Notes: generated from the letters alone by a model not told the origin. 64,000 nucleotides of DNA from JADCRZ01 sp037718865 (GCA_037718865.1 JBBJMP010000004.1:186001-250000), one strand, 5' to 3'; numbered from the stretch's first letter, positions 25,010 to 34,471 are shown. Program-made: numbers and translations.

Positions 25010-26314
25010 TTAACTCAGCACTTGTTCCGCCACCCGTAAACCACTTGCTAAAGCTCCTTCCACCGTGCCCATTTGCGGGCCGTCATGTAATGCTTCTCCC
25101 GCAAAAAACAAGGTGTCTTCAACAGGCTTGCTTAAACGCTGAATGGCCTGCGCAGTTTCTGTTGTTGTATATGCATAGGCTCCCTGGGTAAACGGGTCAG
25201 CCGTCCAGTTAAAGACCTTTGCCATATCCAGCTGTTCACTAAGGGATACTTTGCTTAGCCCAAAAAGGGAGACGAGCGAATCTAATGCGTTTTGTAAAAT
25301 TACGTCTTGTGTTGCTTGTTTTAACTCCTGCGCTTTGGGACCGGCAATCCAACCTGTCAGCAATGCGGATTTCGATGGTAATTGCGTCCACCAGGTTGGA
25401 ACCGATTCGTCAGAAAACAGCCAGCCCAAATTTTTCACGTTTATTCCGCTATGTTGTTTCAGGTGGCCATCTTTCCAGAATGCTACTTTGAATTGTAACA
25501 AAATCTTGATCACCGATTCAAATCCCATTGCCTGGAAATCACTGTTCGTTGCTGGAAGAGCGGGTGAGAAAATAACTGCGGCTTTGTTATCCGGTGATAA
25601 CTGCAATACACCTAAAGGAAGGGTGACAACACACTTTTGACCGGTGTAGCGGTTACCCGACTCCGTGAAAATTTCAACATGGCCCTTTTGCCAGCGGATT
25701 TCTTTTACAACAGCCGATTGGTATATGCTGCAACCTCTTACCCTGGATTCCTGTTCAAGAAACCGAATCAATTTTACATAACCTCCCCTTACGCGGTACT
25801 GTTCTTCATGTCCTTCACCAGCCCAATCGTCCCGTAAGGCGTAAGCGCTGGCCCTGCTGGTGTCGCCGGCATCGTATCCTTCAATATATCCCCTGACAGA
25901 TTCTTTTAATAATGTGTATTTTTCTTCCGCGAAATACAGGTCCAGGAATGATTGGATGCTCATATCTTCTGTTAATTCCCTTAGGCGGGCAGTCAGCAGC
26001 TCTCCATTTTCTATAAAATCGTCTTCCCTTGACAGTGAGCCATTGATGTGCCGCCATATGTCTCCTTCGATAGCCTGCCAGGTTAAACCTGCTTCCTGTA
26101 AAAGGCCAAACGTTACAGAAAGTCTTCCATGCACGAATTCTGCCCCGCCTTCAGCTACAGTGTCGAACCCAGGATCTTCCAGCGTGTGTATTCTCCCGCC
26201 CAAACGATCCCTGGCTTCCAGGATGATCACCTTCCTTCCAGCCCTGGCTAATTCACGGGCGGCCATCAGTCCGGAAGCACCACCGCCTATGATGATGATT
26301 TCTGCATCCGTCAT
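25010..26314 (-). CDS. FAD-dependent amine oxidase (flavin monoamine oxidase family)
   Basis: The 434-residue protein has an N-terminal FAD Rossmann motif (IIIGGGASGLMAARELARAGRKVIILEARDRLGGRIHT is the match; GGGASG carries the loop). In the middle is a substrate domain with CVVTLPLGVLQLSP. The C-terminal FAD-binding block is FFAGEALHDGPQMGTVEGALASG. This is the general monoamine/polyamine oxidase architecture. No twin-arginine or lipobox signal is visible, so it should be cytosolic. The amine substrate is not predictable. It is convergent with the aldo/keto reductase gene. Confidence 0.82.
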   Translation of the reverse strand: MTDAEIIIIGGGASGLMAARELARAGRKVIILEARDRLGGRIHTLEDPGFDTVAEGGAEFVHGRLSVTFGLLQEAGLTWQAIEGDIWRHINGSLSREDDFIENGELLTARLRELTEDMSIQSFLDLYFAEEKYTLLKESVRGYIEGYDAGDTSRASAYALRDDWAGEGHEEQYRVRGGYVKLIRFLEQESRVRGCSIYQSAVVKEIRWQKGHVEIFTESGNRYTGQKCVVTLPLGVLQLSPDNKAAVIFSPALPATNSDFQAMGFESVIKILLQFKVAFWKDGHLKQHSGINVKNLGWLFSDESVPTWWTQLPSKSALLTGWIAGPKAQELKQATQDVILQNALDSLVSLFGLSKVSLSEQLDMAKVFNWTADPFTQGAYAYTTTETAQAIQRLSKPVEDTLFFAGEALHDGPQMGTVEGALASGLRVAEQVLS

Positions 26315-26359
26315 AAAGGTTTAAGTATGTATTTGTGTTCTTCGAAGATCCTACTCCGC

Positions 26360-27451
26360 TTATTTATTTAACAGCACCCGTTTTCCCTCCTTGGCTGATA
26401 ATCTGGCGGCTTCCAAAATGGCAACAACTATCAGGTTATTTTCCAGGGAAGAAAGGTCTTGTCCGGGATTAGTCTTTCCCTTCAGCACTGCTGTCAGGTA
26501 AGGTAAATAGCCCGCAAAGGCTGTTTCCGGCTGCGTTACCGGTAGTAGGGAGTACATGTTATTGGCCTTTTCTTTGATCCGGATAGTATTGTTGTTCACA
26601 GCCTGAACATAACCCGTTGTGCCAAATACTTCAAGGTCTTTTATACTAAAGGGCCAGTTCCAGGAGGCTTCAATGATTCCTGTTGCACCTGGATATTCGA
26701 GGATAATCGTTGCATCGTCATCTACTTTGGGGTAAACATCCGGCTTTATACGCCTGGTGATGGCAGTGACAGCTATAGGTGACTGCCCCTTCATGAGCCA
26801 CGTCATGAGGTTTGCTCCGTAACAGCCAAAGTCTACCAATGCTCCCGCTCCATTCTTTGCAGGATCGGTAAGCCATTCCAGGAATTCAGTACTTACCCCG
26901 ATCTCTTTAGGTCCCTGGTGGCCGTCATGAACCACCATTTTGCGAATATCGCCAATGGCAGCGCTGTCAATGACCTTCTTATATACAAACTGGTTACTGG
27001 CATACCAGGTGGTTTCATAGTTAGTTAATAACTGAATTTTAAATTGCCTGGCTAGCATAGCCATCCGGTTAGCCTGACTAACGCTGATGGCTAATGGCTT
27101 TTCTACCATAACATGAATGCCCGCTGGTGCGCAGGCTTCCACCACCGATAAATGATCTGCTATGGCGTTAAAAGCCATAACGGCATCGGGTTTATGTTTT
27201 TTCAGCAAAGAGGCAAGGTCTGGATAAAACAGCGAATCCGACAGCTGGTATCGTTGTTTATAACGCTGCACCAATTTCTGGTTGGATTCTGCAATGGCAA
27301 CGATGTTCACTTCTCCCTTTTTAAATCCCTGAATAACACCATGCACATGATCATGGCTTAAACCGGCAAGGGCAACCCTGAGCGGTTCCTGGGCAACGCC
27401 CGCACTGCTTAACGCTGCAGCCAGAATAATAAATAGGTATCGTTTATGCAT
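26360..27451 (-). CDS. Gfo/Idh/MocA family oxidoreductase with signal peptide
   Basis: This NAD(P)-dependent dehydrogenase-like protein has 363 residues. An N-terminal signal peptide (YLFIILAAALSSAGVAQ) predicts export, which is unusual for the superfamily in general but frequent in Bacteroidota. The Rossmann domain starts at LRVALAGLSHDHVHGV. The sugar-dehydrogenase motif VMVEKPLAISVSQ lies near residue 115, and the C-terminal alpha/beta domain contains GALVDFGCYGANL. Family members act on sugars or cyclitols. The substrate is unknown and no carbohydrate cluster is nearby. A 12-bp palindrome, tcactcgagtga, lies upstream at 27503-27514. Confidence 0.8.
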   Translation of the reverse strand: MHKRYLFIILAAALSSAGVAQEPLRVALAGLSHDHVHGVIQGFKKGEVNIVAIAESNQKLVQRYKQRYQLSDSLFYPDLASLLKKHKPDAVMAFNAIADHLSVVEACAPAGIHVMVEKPLAISVSQANRMAMLARQFKIQLLTNYETTWYASNQFVYKKVIDSAAIGDIRKMVVHDGHQGPKEIGVSTEFLEWLTDPAKNGAGALVDFGCYGANLMTWLMKGQSPIAVTAITRRIKPDVYPKVDDDATIILEYPGATGIIEASWNWPFSIKDLEVFGTTGYVQAVNNNTIRIKEKANNMYSLLPVTQPETAFAGYLPYLTAVLKGKTNPGQDLSSLENNLIVVAILEAARLSAKEGKRVLLNK

Positions 27452-27532
27452 TTACTTTAGATTTAACGAGTAGATTTTAAACGGTTGAATATGGCCAACT
27501 AATCACTCGAGTGAAACAATAAGGTATGGCAT

Positions 27533-28420
27533 TTATTTGAAACGCCCGCTTACTGTCCCTTCTTTTGCTCCCGCAGGATAGTTATAGAAACCTTCCCCGG
27601 TTTTAATTCCCAGGTAACCGGCCATTACCATATTTACCAGTAGCGGGCATGGAGCATACTTCGGATTACCAAATCCATCGTATAATACCTTTAATATACT
27701 CAGGCACACATCCAGTCCGATAAAGTCAGCTAATTGTAAAGGGCCCATAGGATGTGCCATCCCGGTTTTCATGATGGTATCAATCTCCGCTACGCCGGCA
27801 ACACCTTCATACAAACTATAGATAGCTTCGTTGATCATAGGCATCAAAATGCGGTTGGCAATAAATCCCGGGTAATCATTCACCAGGCAGGGTATTTTGT
27901 CAAGTTGCTTTGCTAAGGATATGATACTTTCGGTCACCTCCTTTTTTGTAGCATAACCGTTGATGATTTCTACCAGCTTCATCACAGGAACCGGATTCAT
28001 AAAGTGCATGCCGATCACCATCTCCGGCCGACCGGTTGCAGCAGCAATGCTGGTAATTGATATCGAAGACGTATTGGTGGCCAGGATGGCTTCTTCAGGA
28101 GCGGCTTTATCAATTTGTTTGAAGAGAGCAAGTTTAAGCGCTGCATTTTCAGATGCCGCTTCTATGACCAGGTCTGCCTGCTCCACCCCGGTGGTAAGAT
28201 CTGTAATCGGATATATCCTGTTTATCGTTGCGGCTTTTTGTTCTTCGGTGATGAGACCTTTAACCAGTTGCCTGTTTACATTTTTTGTAATGGTAGCCAT
28301 TGCTGTTTCTAACTGTGCAGCATTTACATCGACCAGCTTGACAACAAAGCCGGACTGAGCAAAAACATGTGCTATTCCATTGCCCATGGTGCCTGCTCCT
28401 ATTACGGCGATATTTACCAT
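27533..28420 (-). CDS. 3-hydroxyacyl-CoA (3-hydroxybutyryl-CoA) dehydrogenase
   Basis: This soluble NAD-dependent enzyme interconverts 3-hydroxyacyl-CoA and 3-ketoacyl-CoA. The 295-residue protein starts with the Rossmann motif IAVIGAGTMGNGIAHVFAQSG. The catalytic His/Glu region is GMHFMNPVPVMKLVEII. The C-terminal domain has VNDYPGFIANRILMPMINEA and MAHPMGPLQLADFIGLD, all diagnostic of the monofunctional Hbd/PaaH type. Together with the acyl-CoA dehydrogenase further along it suggests fatty or amino acid degradation, though the genes are not in one operon. Confidence 0.92.
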   Translation of the reverse strand: MVNIAVIGAGTMGNGIAHVFAQSGFVVKLVDVNAAQLETAMATITKNVNRQLVKGLITEEQKAATINRIYPITDLTTGVEQADLVIEAASENAALKLALFKQIDKAAPEEAILATNTSSISITSIAAATGRPEMVIGMHFMNPVPVMKLVEIINGYATKKEVTESIISLAKQLDKIPCLVNDYPGFIANRILMPMINEAIYSLYEGVAGVAEIDTIMKTGMAHPMGPLQLADFIGLDVCLSILKVLYDGFGNPKYAPCPLLVNMVMAGYLGIKTGEGFYNYPAGAKEGTVSGRFK

Positions 28421-28598
28421 GCAGGTTTTTTATGATTAAGCATAACGTTGCAAGCTAATACATTCAACCATCAATTAAAGGGGAAAGCAAGAAGCGGTAA
28501 AAATATGTTAGTCTGAAGTCGAAAGTCTGGAGTCTGAGGGATCTCCTGCCAGTAACAAGACGCTGGCAAGCATACGCAAAATCAGGCAAATGCCGGTT

Positions 28599-29237
28599 CT
28601 ATTTATTTTTGAAATCGCCCCGTTTCCAGGCTTGTATAAATTCACCCCAGGCAAACGGATTGAAAATGTTCTGGGCTGGCATTTGTCCGGCCGAATAGTA
28701 TTTATTGGCACCCTGCCTCAGGCTGTAATTGGCCGCCTCGCGTCCATCATTGGGCAGGGATCGCATCAGTATTCGGCGTTTTGAGGCGTCGTTATTCTGC
28801 CGTGCAATTTCCAGCGCATCGTCCGGGATTTTGGTATTCACGAAATCCCGTTCAAATTGTTCGCGCGAAGGCCGCGGCCGGATGATAGTAACAGGCAGGT
28901 AAACGGTATCGGTAACCAGTAGTTGGATTACACTGAATTGATTGCCTTCCAGGTTCCGGGGCACCTCTACGAGTTTGGGTTTATATCCGATGCTGGTAAA
29001 TTCTACCTGGTCGCCTTTAATGACTACTATGGAAAAAACACCGTCTTCGCTGGTAAATGTTCCCCTGTTCTGCCCTTTCACCACAACACTTACAGAGGGA
29101 ATCCCCCGCAGGCTGTCGGCTGTCATTACAACTCCATATAACTGAACAACAGAATCTTTCAATTGGCCGAACTGAGCCTGGGCTGCAACCGGTAAGCAAA
29201 AAGATAATATTAAAGAGTACTGTATAATTTTTTTCAT
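28599..29237 (-). CDS. Exported protein with carboxypeptidase-like regulatory domain
   Basis: The 212-residue protein has a signal peptide (SLILSFCLPVAAQA) followed by a CarboxypepD_reg-type beta-sandwich: LYGVVMTADSLRGIPSVSVVVKGQNRGTFTSEDGVFSIVV and EFTSIGYKPKLVEVP. The C-terminal half (YLPVTIIRPRPSREQFERDF onwards) is polar and helical with no known family. In Bacteroidota this domain usually starts TonB receptors, but here it stands alone, as in many small secreted proteins. Its role is unknown. Its promoter region is shared with the divergent mrp gene. Confidence 0.75.
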   Translation of the reverse strand: MKKIIQYSLILSFCLPVAAQAQFGQLKDSVVQLYGVVMTADSLRGIPSVSVVVKGQNRGTFTSEDGVFSIVVIKGDQVEFTSIGYKPKLVEVPRNLEGNQFSVIQLLVTDTVYLPVTIIRPRPSREQFERDFVNTKIPDDALEIARQNNDASKRRILMRSLPNDGREAANYSLRQGANKYYSAGQMPAQNIFNPFAWGEFIQAWKRGDFKNK

Positions 29238-29283
29238 TAATGAAATTTGAACCTTGGTCAGGAACCGGTGGAACTGCCGGTTT

Positions 29284-29318
29284 CAAAAATAAACCTAAAA
29301 CCGTAAATGGTAAACAAA
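29284..29318 (-). promoter_or_regulatory. Candidate promoter of the CarboxypepD_reg gene
   Basis: On the minus strand TTTG (29318-29315) and TATTTTTG (29291-29284) are separated by 23 bases, slightly longer than the usual 19-21. The expected start site leaves a leader of about 40 bases before the ATG at 29237. A plus-strand TAAATTTG at 29336-29343 may serve the divergent mrp gene. Confidence 0.45.
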
Positions 29319-29377
29319 CTAATATACCCATTGGTTAAATTTGCAATAAAATAGACTTTTTAACAAAACCTTGAATA

Positions 29378-30502
29378 ATGACGCAAGAGCAAATACTAAA
29401 GGCATTGAGTTCTGTGCAGGAACCGGATCTGGGTAAAGACCTGGTTACACTTAATATGATTAAAGATATTGTAATCAATGGAAATAGTGCGTCGTTTACA
29501 GTGGTATTGACAACACCGGCCTGTCCGCTTAAAGATCTGATCCGTAATGCCTGCATCAATGCAATTCAGACCCTGGTGAATAAACAAGCTATGGTTAAGG
29601 TTAATTTTACGGCCAACACTACTTCAAACCGGAATGACCCCAAAACACTGCTGCCAAAAGTTAGAAATATTATTGCCGTAGTTAGCGGCAAGGGCGGGGT
29701 TGGAAAAAGCACTGTGGCTGCCAATTTCGCGCTTGCCCTTTCACAGGGAGGAGCGAAGGTTGGATTAATGGATGCGGATATTTACGGGCCCAGCATGCCG
29801 ATCATGTTTGGCGTACGCGGCGAAAGGCCGATGATGAAACAGGTAGGTGATAAACCGATGATTATACCTTTGGAACGTTTCGGAATTAAACTCATGAGCA
29901 TCGGCTTACTGGTCGACGAAAAAAGTGCTGTTGTATGGAGGGGTCCGATGGCAAGCAGTGCCATCCGCCAGTTTGTAACCGATGTGCTGTGGGAAGAATT
30001 GGATTACCTGGTGATAGACATGCCGCCCGGAACGGGGGATATTCATTTGACTCTGGTGCAGACTGTTCCATTAACGGGTGTCATTATCGTTACTACTCCA
30101 CAGGATGTTGCACTTGCGGATGCCAAAAAAGGCATAGCCATGTTCGGGCAGGCCCAGGTCAAAGTGCCCATCATCGGATTGGTTGAAAACATGAGTTATT
30201 TTATTCCCCCCAACGGCGCTCATCTGCAACCGGCAGGCGGCATTCATCCCGATAACAGATATTATATTTTTGGAAAGGAAGGAGGAAAACGGCTGGCTGA
30301 AGAATACGACATTCTTTTCCTTGGCGAGATACCACTTGTTCAAAGCATTCGTGAGGGTGGAGATAATGGAGTGCCGATCATGCTGAGTGATGATCTTACT
30401 GCTAAAAAGGCTTTTGGCGAATTTGCTGCGGCCGCTGCACGCAGCATATCTATGCGCAATGCAAACATGGCAGCCACAGAAATAGTGGAAGTTATTGAAT
30501 AA
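29378..30502 (+). CDS. Mrp/NBP35-type Fe-S carrier ATPase
   Basis: This P-loop ATPase is thought to carry and deliver iron-sulfur clusters. The 374-residue protein has an N-terminal MIP18/DUF59 domain (residues 1-75) with TPACPLKDLI, then the deviant Walker A GKGGVGKST at 104-112, MDADIYGPSMPIMFG and the VIDMPPGTGDIHLTL block. The C-terminal CxxC that binds the bridging cluster in typical Mrp (after ENMSYF) is not present: the segment reads IPPNGAHLQPAGG. The only visible cysteines are in the N-terminal domain. This cysteine-poor form seems usual in Bacteroidota, as far as I recall. Confidence 0.88.
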   Translation: MTQEQILKALSSVQEPDLGKDLVTLNMIKDIVINGNSASFTVVLTTPACPLKDLIRNACINAIQTLVNKQAMVKVNFTANTTSNRNDPKTLLPKVRNIIAVVSGKGGVGKSTVAANFALALSQGGAKVGLMDADIYGPSMPIMFGVRGERPMMKQVGDKPMIIPLERFGIKLMSIGLLVDEKSAVVWRGPMASSAIRQFVTDVLWEELDYLVIDMPPGTGDIHLTLVQTVPLTGVIIVTTPQDVALADAKKGIAMFGQAQVKVPIIGLVENMSYFIPPNGAHLQPAGGIHPDNRYYIFGKEGGKRLAEEYDILFLGEIPLVQSIREGGDNGVPIMLSDDLTAKKAFGEFAAAAARSISMRNANMAATEIVEVIE

Positions 30503-30653
30503 GAAGGTAGGGCATGTTCGTGTGAAGCTTGTTCAAAAGCTTTCAAGCAATTGTTGAAGCCGTACGGCTTACAGGGGCCCATGCTGGAATAACTTTACAA
30601 TTATTTAAAGCTCAGTAAATGCCGGCATGGTTTACATCAGCTAACATTGCAGT

Positions 30654-31568
30654 ATGATGTTTAAAGGCGAGATATGGGAATTAATGCTGACGCTGATACT
30701 AGTCACAGGATGCCACACGCTGAAAACGCTATCACAAGTGAATCTACCCGTTTTTGATAAAGAAGGCCACCGGGGCTCCAGAGGTTTAATGCCCGAGAAT
30801 ACAATTCCGGCCATGCTTTATGCATTGGAGTTGGGCGTCACCACCCTTGAAATGGATGCATCTGTTACCAGTGATGAGCAGGTGATCCTTTCTCATGAAC
30901 CCTTTTTTAATCATGTAATTACCACCAGGCCCGATGGAACATTTATATCGGAAAAAGAAGAAAAAGATTTCAATATTTTCAGGATGAGTTATGCAGAGAC
31001 GCTGAAATTTGATGTGGGATCAAAGGCGCATCCAACATTTGCCGGTCAAAAAAAAATGGCGGCGCACAAACCATTGCTGAGCGAAGTGATCGATAGCGCG
31101 GAAGCCTGGTGTAAGAAATTTAACCGGGATCCGCCTTTTTACAATATTGAAACCAAGACCAGTCCCGAAACCGATAATATTTTTCATCCTGATCCGGAAA
31201 AATTTGTTGACCTGTTGATGAAGGTCGTTACAGCCAAAGGAGTAACACCAAGGGTCATTGTTCAATCGTTTGATTTCCGGACCTTGCAGCTGGTTCATCA
31301 AAAATATCCGGGTGTTAAAACGGCGGCATTGATAGAAGGTAGCGATAAAAGGACAGTGGAGGAACAGGTTGCACAATTGGGATTTATTCCTGTTATATAC
31401 AGTCCGCACTATTCATTGGTGAATGAAGCCTTGATACAGCGTTGCCATCAGCAAAAGATGAAAATAGTTCCCTGGACTGTCAACGAAAAAAGAACAATGC
31501 AGGAATTGAAGAATTTAGGAGTGGATGGGATCATAACCGATTATCCCGACCTTTTAAAAGACCTCTGA
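30654..31568 (+). CDS. Glycerophosphodiester phosphodiesterase family lipoprotein
   Basis: This TIM-barrel enzyme hydrolyses glycerophosphodiesters to glycerol 3-phosphate and an alcohol. In 304 residues, the N-terminal hydrophobic segment ends in a lipobox-like LVTGC, predicting a lipoprotein. The catalytic residues appear in EGHRGSRGLMPENTIPAM (His-Arg and Glu), LEMDASVTSDEQVILSHEP (Glu, Asp and the second His) and YNIETKTSP. The C-terminal VPWTVNEKRTMQELKNLGVDGIITDYPD is a GDPD hallmark. It is followed by pyrF 65 bases downstream. Confidence 0.9.
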   Translation: MMFKGEIWELMLTLILVTGCHTLKTLSQVNLPVFDKEGHRGSRGLMPENTIPAMLYALELGVTTLEMDASVTSDEQVILSHEPFFNHVITTRPDGTFISEKEEKDFNIFRMSYAETLKFDVGSKAHPTFAGQKKMAAHKPLLSEVIDSAEAWCKKFNRDPPFYNIETKTSPETDNIFHPDPEKFVDLLMKVVTAKGVTPRVIVQSFDFRTLQLVHQKYPGVKTAALIEGSDKRTVEEQVAQLGFIPVIYSPHYSLVNEALIQRCHQQKMKIVPWTVNEKRTMQELKNLGVDGIITDYPDLLKDL

Positions 31569-31611
31569 ATATAACCACACACAAATCGCCGGAGTTTAAT
31601 ACAGTCATGAA

Positions 31612-31619
31612 TACCTTTG
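31612..31619 (+). promoter_or_regulatory. Candidate -7 box (TACCTTTG) for pyrF
   Basis: TACCTTTG exactly matches TAnnTTTG and lies 14 bases before the pyrF ATG. The upstream -33 element is weak (gttt near 31594), so the promoter is only partly supported. The predicted leader would be under 10 bases. Confidence 0.4.
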
Positions 31620-31633
31620 CTTAAATATTCCGG

Positions 31634-32434
31634 ATGAACAAACGAGCGCTTGTTGAACAGATTAAGCAAAAAAAATCCTATCTCTGTATTGGCCTTGACT
31701 CCGACATTACAAAAATACCTTCTCATCTACTTGGCGCCGAGGACCCGGTGTTTTCGTTTAACAAGGCCATTATTGATGCAACCAGTGACCTCTGTGTCAG
31801 CTACAAGATCAACACCGCTTTTTATGAAAGTATGGGCGTAAAAGGATGGGAAACACTGGAAAAAACAGTCAGATACATACCGGAGAATCTGTTCACCATC
31901 GCTGATGCCAAGAGAGGGGATATAGGAAATACTTCAGCTCAGTACGCCAGGACTTTTTTCGAGGTCTACGGGTTCGATGCGGTAACCGTTGCCCCTTATA
32001 TGGGTGAAGATAGCGTCAGGCCTTTTTTAGACTATGACGACAAGTGGACTATTCTGCTTGGATTGACATCTAATCCGGGATCACACGATTTTGAGCTTAA
32101 AAAAATGGGTGATGATTACTTGTACGAAAGCGTCATAAAAACTTCCATGAATTGGGGAAGCCCGGATAACCTCATGTATGTGATTGGTGCTACGCAGTCA
32201 CAATTGTTCGCTAACGTCCGTCGCCTTTGTCCTGATCATTTTTACCTCGTACCGGGAGTTGGTACCCAGGGGGGTAATCTGCATGACATATCAAGTCAGG
32301 CCATGAACAAGGAAACAGGCCTTCTGGTCAATGTTAGCCGGGCTATTATCTATGCTTCAGAGAAGGAAGATTATGCTGAAGAAGCGAGGGCAATTGCTTT
32401 GCAATATCAGCATGAAATGTTAACATATCTTTAG
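31634..32434 (+). CDS. pyrF: Orotidine 5'-phosphate decarboxylase (type 2)
   Basis: PyrF makes UMP from OMP in pyrimidine synthesis. The 266-residue length and the sequence features identify the long, mycobacterial-type subfamily. SYLCIGLDSDITKIP lies at the N-terminus. The catalytic block is FTIADAKRGDIGNTSAQYA, with the Lys and Asp of the active site. VTVAPYMGEDSVRPFL, LTSNPGSHDFEL and VPGVGTQGG (phosphate loop) follow. It is a single gene rather than part of a pyr operon. Confidence 0.94.
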   Translation: MNKRALVEQIKQKKSYLCIGLDSDITKIPSHLLGAEDPVFSFNKAIIDATSDLCVSYKINTAFYESMGVKGWETLEKTVRYIPENLFTIADAKRGDIGNTSAQYARTFFEVYGFDAVTVAPYMGEDSVRPFLDYDDKWTILLGLTSNPGSHDFELKKMGDDYLYESVIKTSMNWGSPDNLMYVIGATQSQLFANVRRLCPDHFYLVPGVGTQGGNLHDISSQAMNKETGLLVNVSRAIIYASEKEDYAEEARAIALQYQHEMLTYL

Positions 32435-32487
32435 ATACGCTTATATACTTCTAATGGTTCATTCTTAGTTCTTACAGAAAAATCCGT

Positions 32488-33003
32488 ATGGCCATTATAA
32501 AAGTTTTCCTGGGGTTATTATTTTTCATTACCATATTTTCCTGCCAAAAAGAATCTGTTTCCGGCAAACCGGATGGCAGCGCTACAACTGGTGGCGTATA
32601 TTTCAACAATGTCAACAAAGATGTCTTACTCGCTCTCGTCAATGAGGTCCGGAAGTCCGGTTGCATATGTGGCACGACCATCATGCCGCCGGTCGGTACA
32701 GTGGTGTGGAATGATCAATTGTCTAAAGCCGCCTACGATCATAGTAAGGATATGTTTGTTGAAAATTATTTCAGCCACACCGCAGAAAATGGGTCCAATC
32801 CCGGAGCACGCATCACCAATGCCGGATACACATGGAAAAGTTATGGTGAAAACATCGCTAAAGGTTATGTCGATGAACAGGCCGTAATGTCCGGCTGGCT
32901 CTCCAGTGAAGGGCATTGTAAAAACATTATGACGGCTGCCTTTAAGGAAATGGGCGCCGGCCGCGAAGCTTCTTACTGGACCCAGGAATTTGGAGCGAGA
33001 TGA
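32488..33003 (+). CDS. CAP (SCP/PR1-like) domain lipoprotein
   Basis: This exported 171-residue protein has a signal peptide ending in a lipobox (IFSCQ), so it is probably anchored in the outer membrane. The rest is one CAP domain with the usual landmarks: LVNEVRKSGC, LSKAAYDHSKDM, the His in YFSHTAENG, the SYGENIAKGY block and SEGHCKNIM with the second His. The final YWTQEFGAR closes the fold. Bacterial CAP proteins have no agreed activity. Cysteines in the RKSGCICG region may form a disulfide. Confidence 0.85.
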   Translation: MAIIKVFLGLLFFITIFSCQKESVSGKPDGSATTGGVYFNNVNKDVLLALVNEVRKSGCICGTTIMPPVGTVVWNDQLSKAAYDHSKDMFVENYFSHTAENGSNPGARITNAGYTWKSYGENIAKGYVDEQAVMSGWLSSEGHCKNIMTAAFKEMGAGREASYWTQEFGAR

Positions 33004-33198
33004 TTCTGCTTCGATGTGGAATTGTTATTAAAATTATATTACGAAGGCATCTTTTCATGGCTCAAAAGGTGCCGATAGGTGAATTACAGCATCAAAGGAA
33101 AACACAGTGGCGGCGCAAATGAGGCGCATGTAAGGTTAAACAATTCATCAACAAGAAAAAGAGTTTTCTTACTTTTAATGTTGCATCAAATTGTTGTT

Positions 33199-34377
33199 AT
33201 GCCACAAGACCTTTTCCAGTCTCCCGATTATTTTTTTGTGGATGAATTGCTGACAGATGAACAAAAATCAGTTCGTGATGCTATACGTGCTTATGTAAAA
33301 AAAGAAATTTCACCTATCATTGAAGACTATGCGCAAAGGGCTGAATTTCCGCAGCATATTGTAAAGCAGTTGGGTGATCTGGGTTGCTTTGGTCCTACCA
33401 TACCTGAGACATACGGTGGAGGGGGGCTTGATTATGTTTCCTATGGATTGATGATGCAGGAGCTGGAAAGAGGAGACAGTGGTATCAGAAGTACAGCATC
33501 CGTTCAGGGTTCGCTGGTTATGTTCCCTATTTATGAATACGGAAATGAAGAGCAAAGAAAACGGTTCTTACCAAAGCTGGCCAGCGGTGAGTGGTTGGGA
33601 TGTTTTGGTTTAACAGAGCCGGATCATGGAAGCAACCCCCTTGGAATGATTTCCAGTTTCAGGGACGCCGGCGACCACGTTATTCTGAACGGCAGTAAAA
33701 TGTGGATTAGTAACGCGCCTTATGCTGACATTGCCGTGGTATGGGCGAAAGACGAACACGGCGATATCCGGGGATTGGTTGTCGAAAGAGGTATGGAAGG
33801 ATTCAGTACTCCGGTTACCAAGGGTAAATGGAGTTTGCGGGCTTCTGCTACAGGGGAATTGGTCTTTGATCAGGTAAAAGTGCCCAAAGAAAATGTTTTT
33901 CCGGATATCAGGGGATTAAAAGGGCCGCTGAGTTGCCTGACTAAAGCCCGTTACGGTATTGCGTGGGGAAGCGCAGGAGCGGCGATGGATTGTTACGACA
34001 CTGCACTTCGTTACAGTAAGGAACGGATACAATTTGATAAGCCGATCGGGGGCTTCCAACTGCAGCAGAAAAAGTTAGCTGAAATGATCACGGAAATTAC
34101 CAAGGCTCAATTGCTCAATTGGCGTTTGGGTGTGCTTATGAATGAAAACCGGGCAACCCCGGGCCAGGTGAGTATGGCAAAAAGGAATGGCTGCGAGATA
34201 GCACAGAACATCTGCAGGGACGCCAGGCAGATACTGGGTGGGATGGGAATTACCGGTGAATACTCGGTAATGCGGCACATGATGAATCTGGAAAGTGTGA
34301 TTACCTATGAGGGTACTCATGATATCCACTTGTTGATCACGGGCATGGATATAACGGGTTTGAATGCGTTTAAATAA
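33199..34377 (+). CDS. Acyl-CoA dehydrogenase, glutaryl-CoA dehydrogenase-like
   Basis: This FAD enzyme most resembles glutaryl-CoA dehydrogenase, which converts glutaryl-CoA to crotonyl-CoA in lysine and tryptophan breakdown. The start at ATG 33199 gives 392 residues. Landmarks are PETYGGGGLDYVSYGLMMQELERGDSGIRS, GCFGLTEPDHGSNPLGM, MWISNAPYADIAVVWA, the flavin-binding GGMGITGEYSVMRHMMNLE and the catalytic base in TYEGTHDIH. The longer frame from 33079 is not supported by homology. The product would feed the 3-hydroxybutyryl-CoA dehydrogenase seen at 27.5-28.4 kb. Confidence 0.88.
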   Translation: MPQDLFQSPDYFFVDELLTDEQKSVRDAIRAYVKKEISPIIEDYAQRAEFPQHIVKQLGDLGCFGPTIPETYGGGGLDYVSYGLMMQELERGDSGIRSTASVQGSLVMFPIYEYGNEEQRKRFLPKLASGEWLGCFGLTEPDHGSNPLGMISSFRDAGDHVILNGSKMWISNAPYADIAVVWAKDEHGDIRGLVVERGMEGFSTPVTKGKWSLRASATGELVFDQVKVPKENVFPDIRGLKGPLSCLTKARYGIAWGSAGAAMDCYDTALRYSKERIQFDKPIGGFQLQQKKLAEMITEITKAQLLNWRLGVLMNENRATPGQVSMAKRNGCEIAQNICRDARQILGGMGITGEYSVMRHMMNLESVITYEGTHDIHLLITGMDITGLNAFK

Positions 34378-34388
34378 ACAGCCGTAGT

Positions 34389-34421
34389 GCGAAGCCGTAA
34401 GTCTGGAGTCAGGAGTCAAAA
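34389..34421. repeat. Short word repeat (gtctggagtcaggagtc)
   Basis: The spacer before aroK carries gcgaagccgtaa followed by gtctggagtcaggagtc. A near-identical phrase (gtctgaagtcgaaagtctggagtctgag) occupies 28510-28538, after the 3-hydroxyacyl-CoA dehydrogenase gene. These are single-armed members of the word-repeat group. Confidence 0.35.
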
Positions 34422-34471
34422 ATAACAAAATACAACTCTTCACTGCCATCATTACTTTATACAAGGCGATT

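Noticed and set aside
27503..27514. 12-bp palindrome tcactcgagtga upstream of the Gfo/Idh/MocA gene
   Set aside because: It could be an operator, but a single 12-bp palindrome without a nearby regulator gene or second copy is not enough to claim one.
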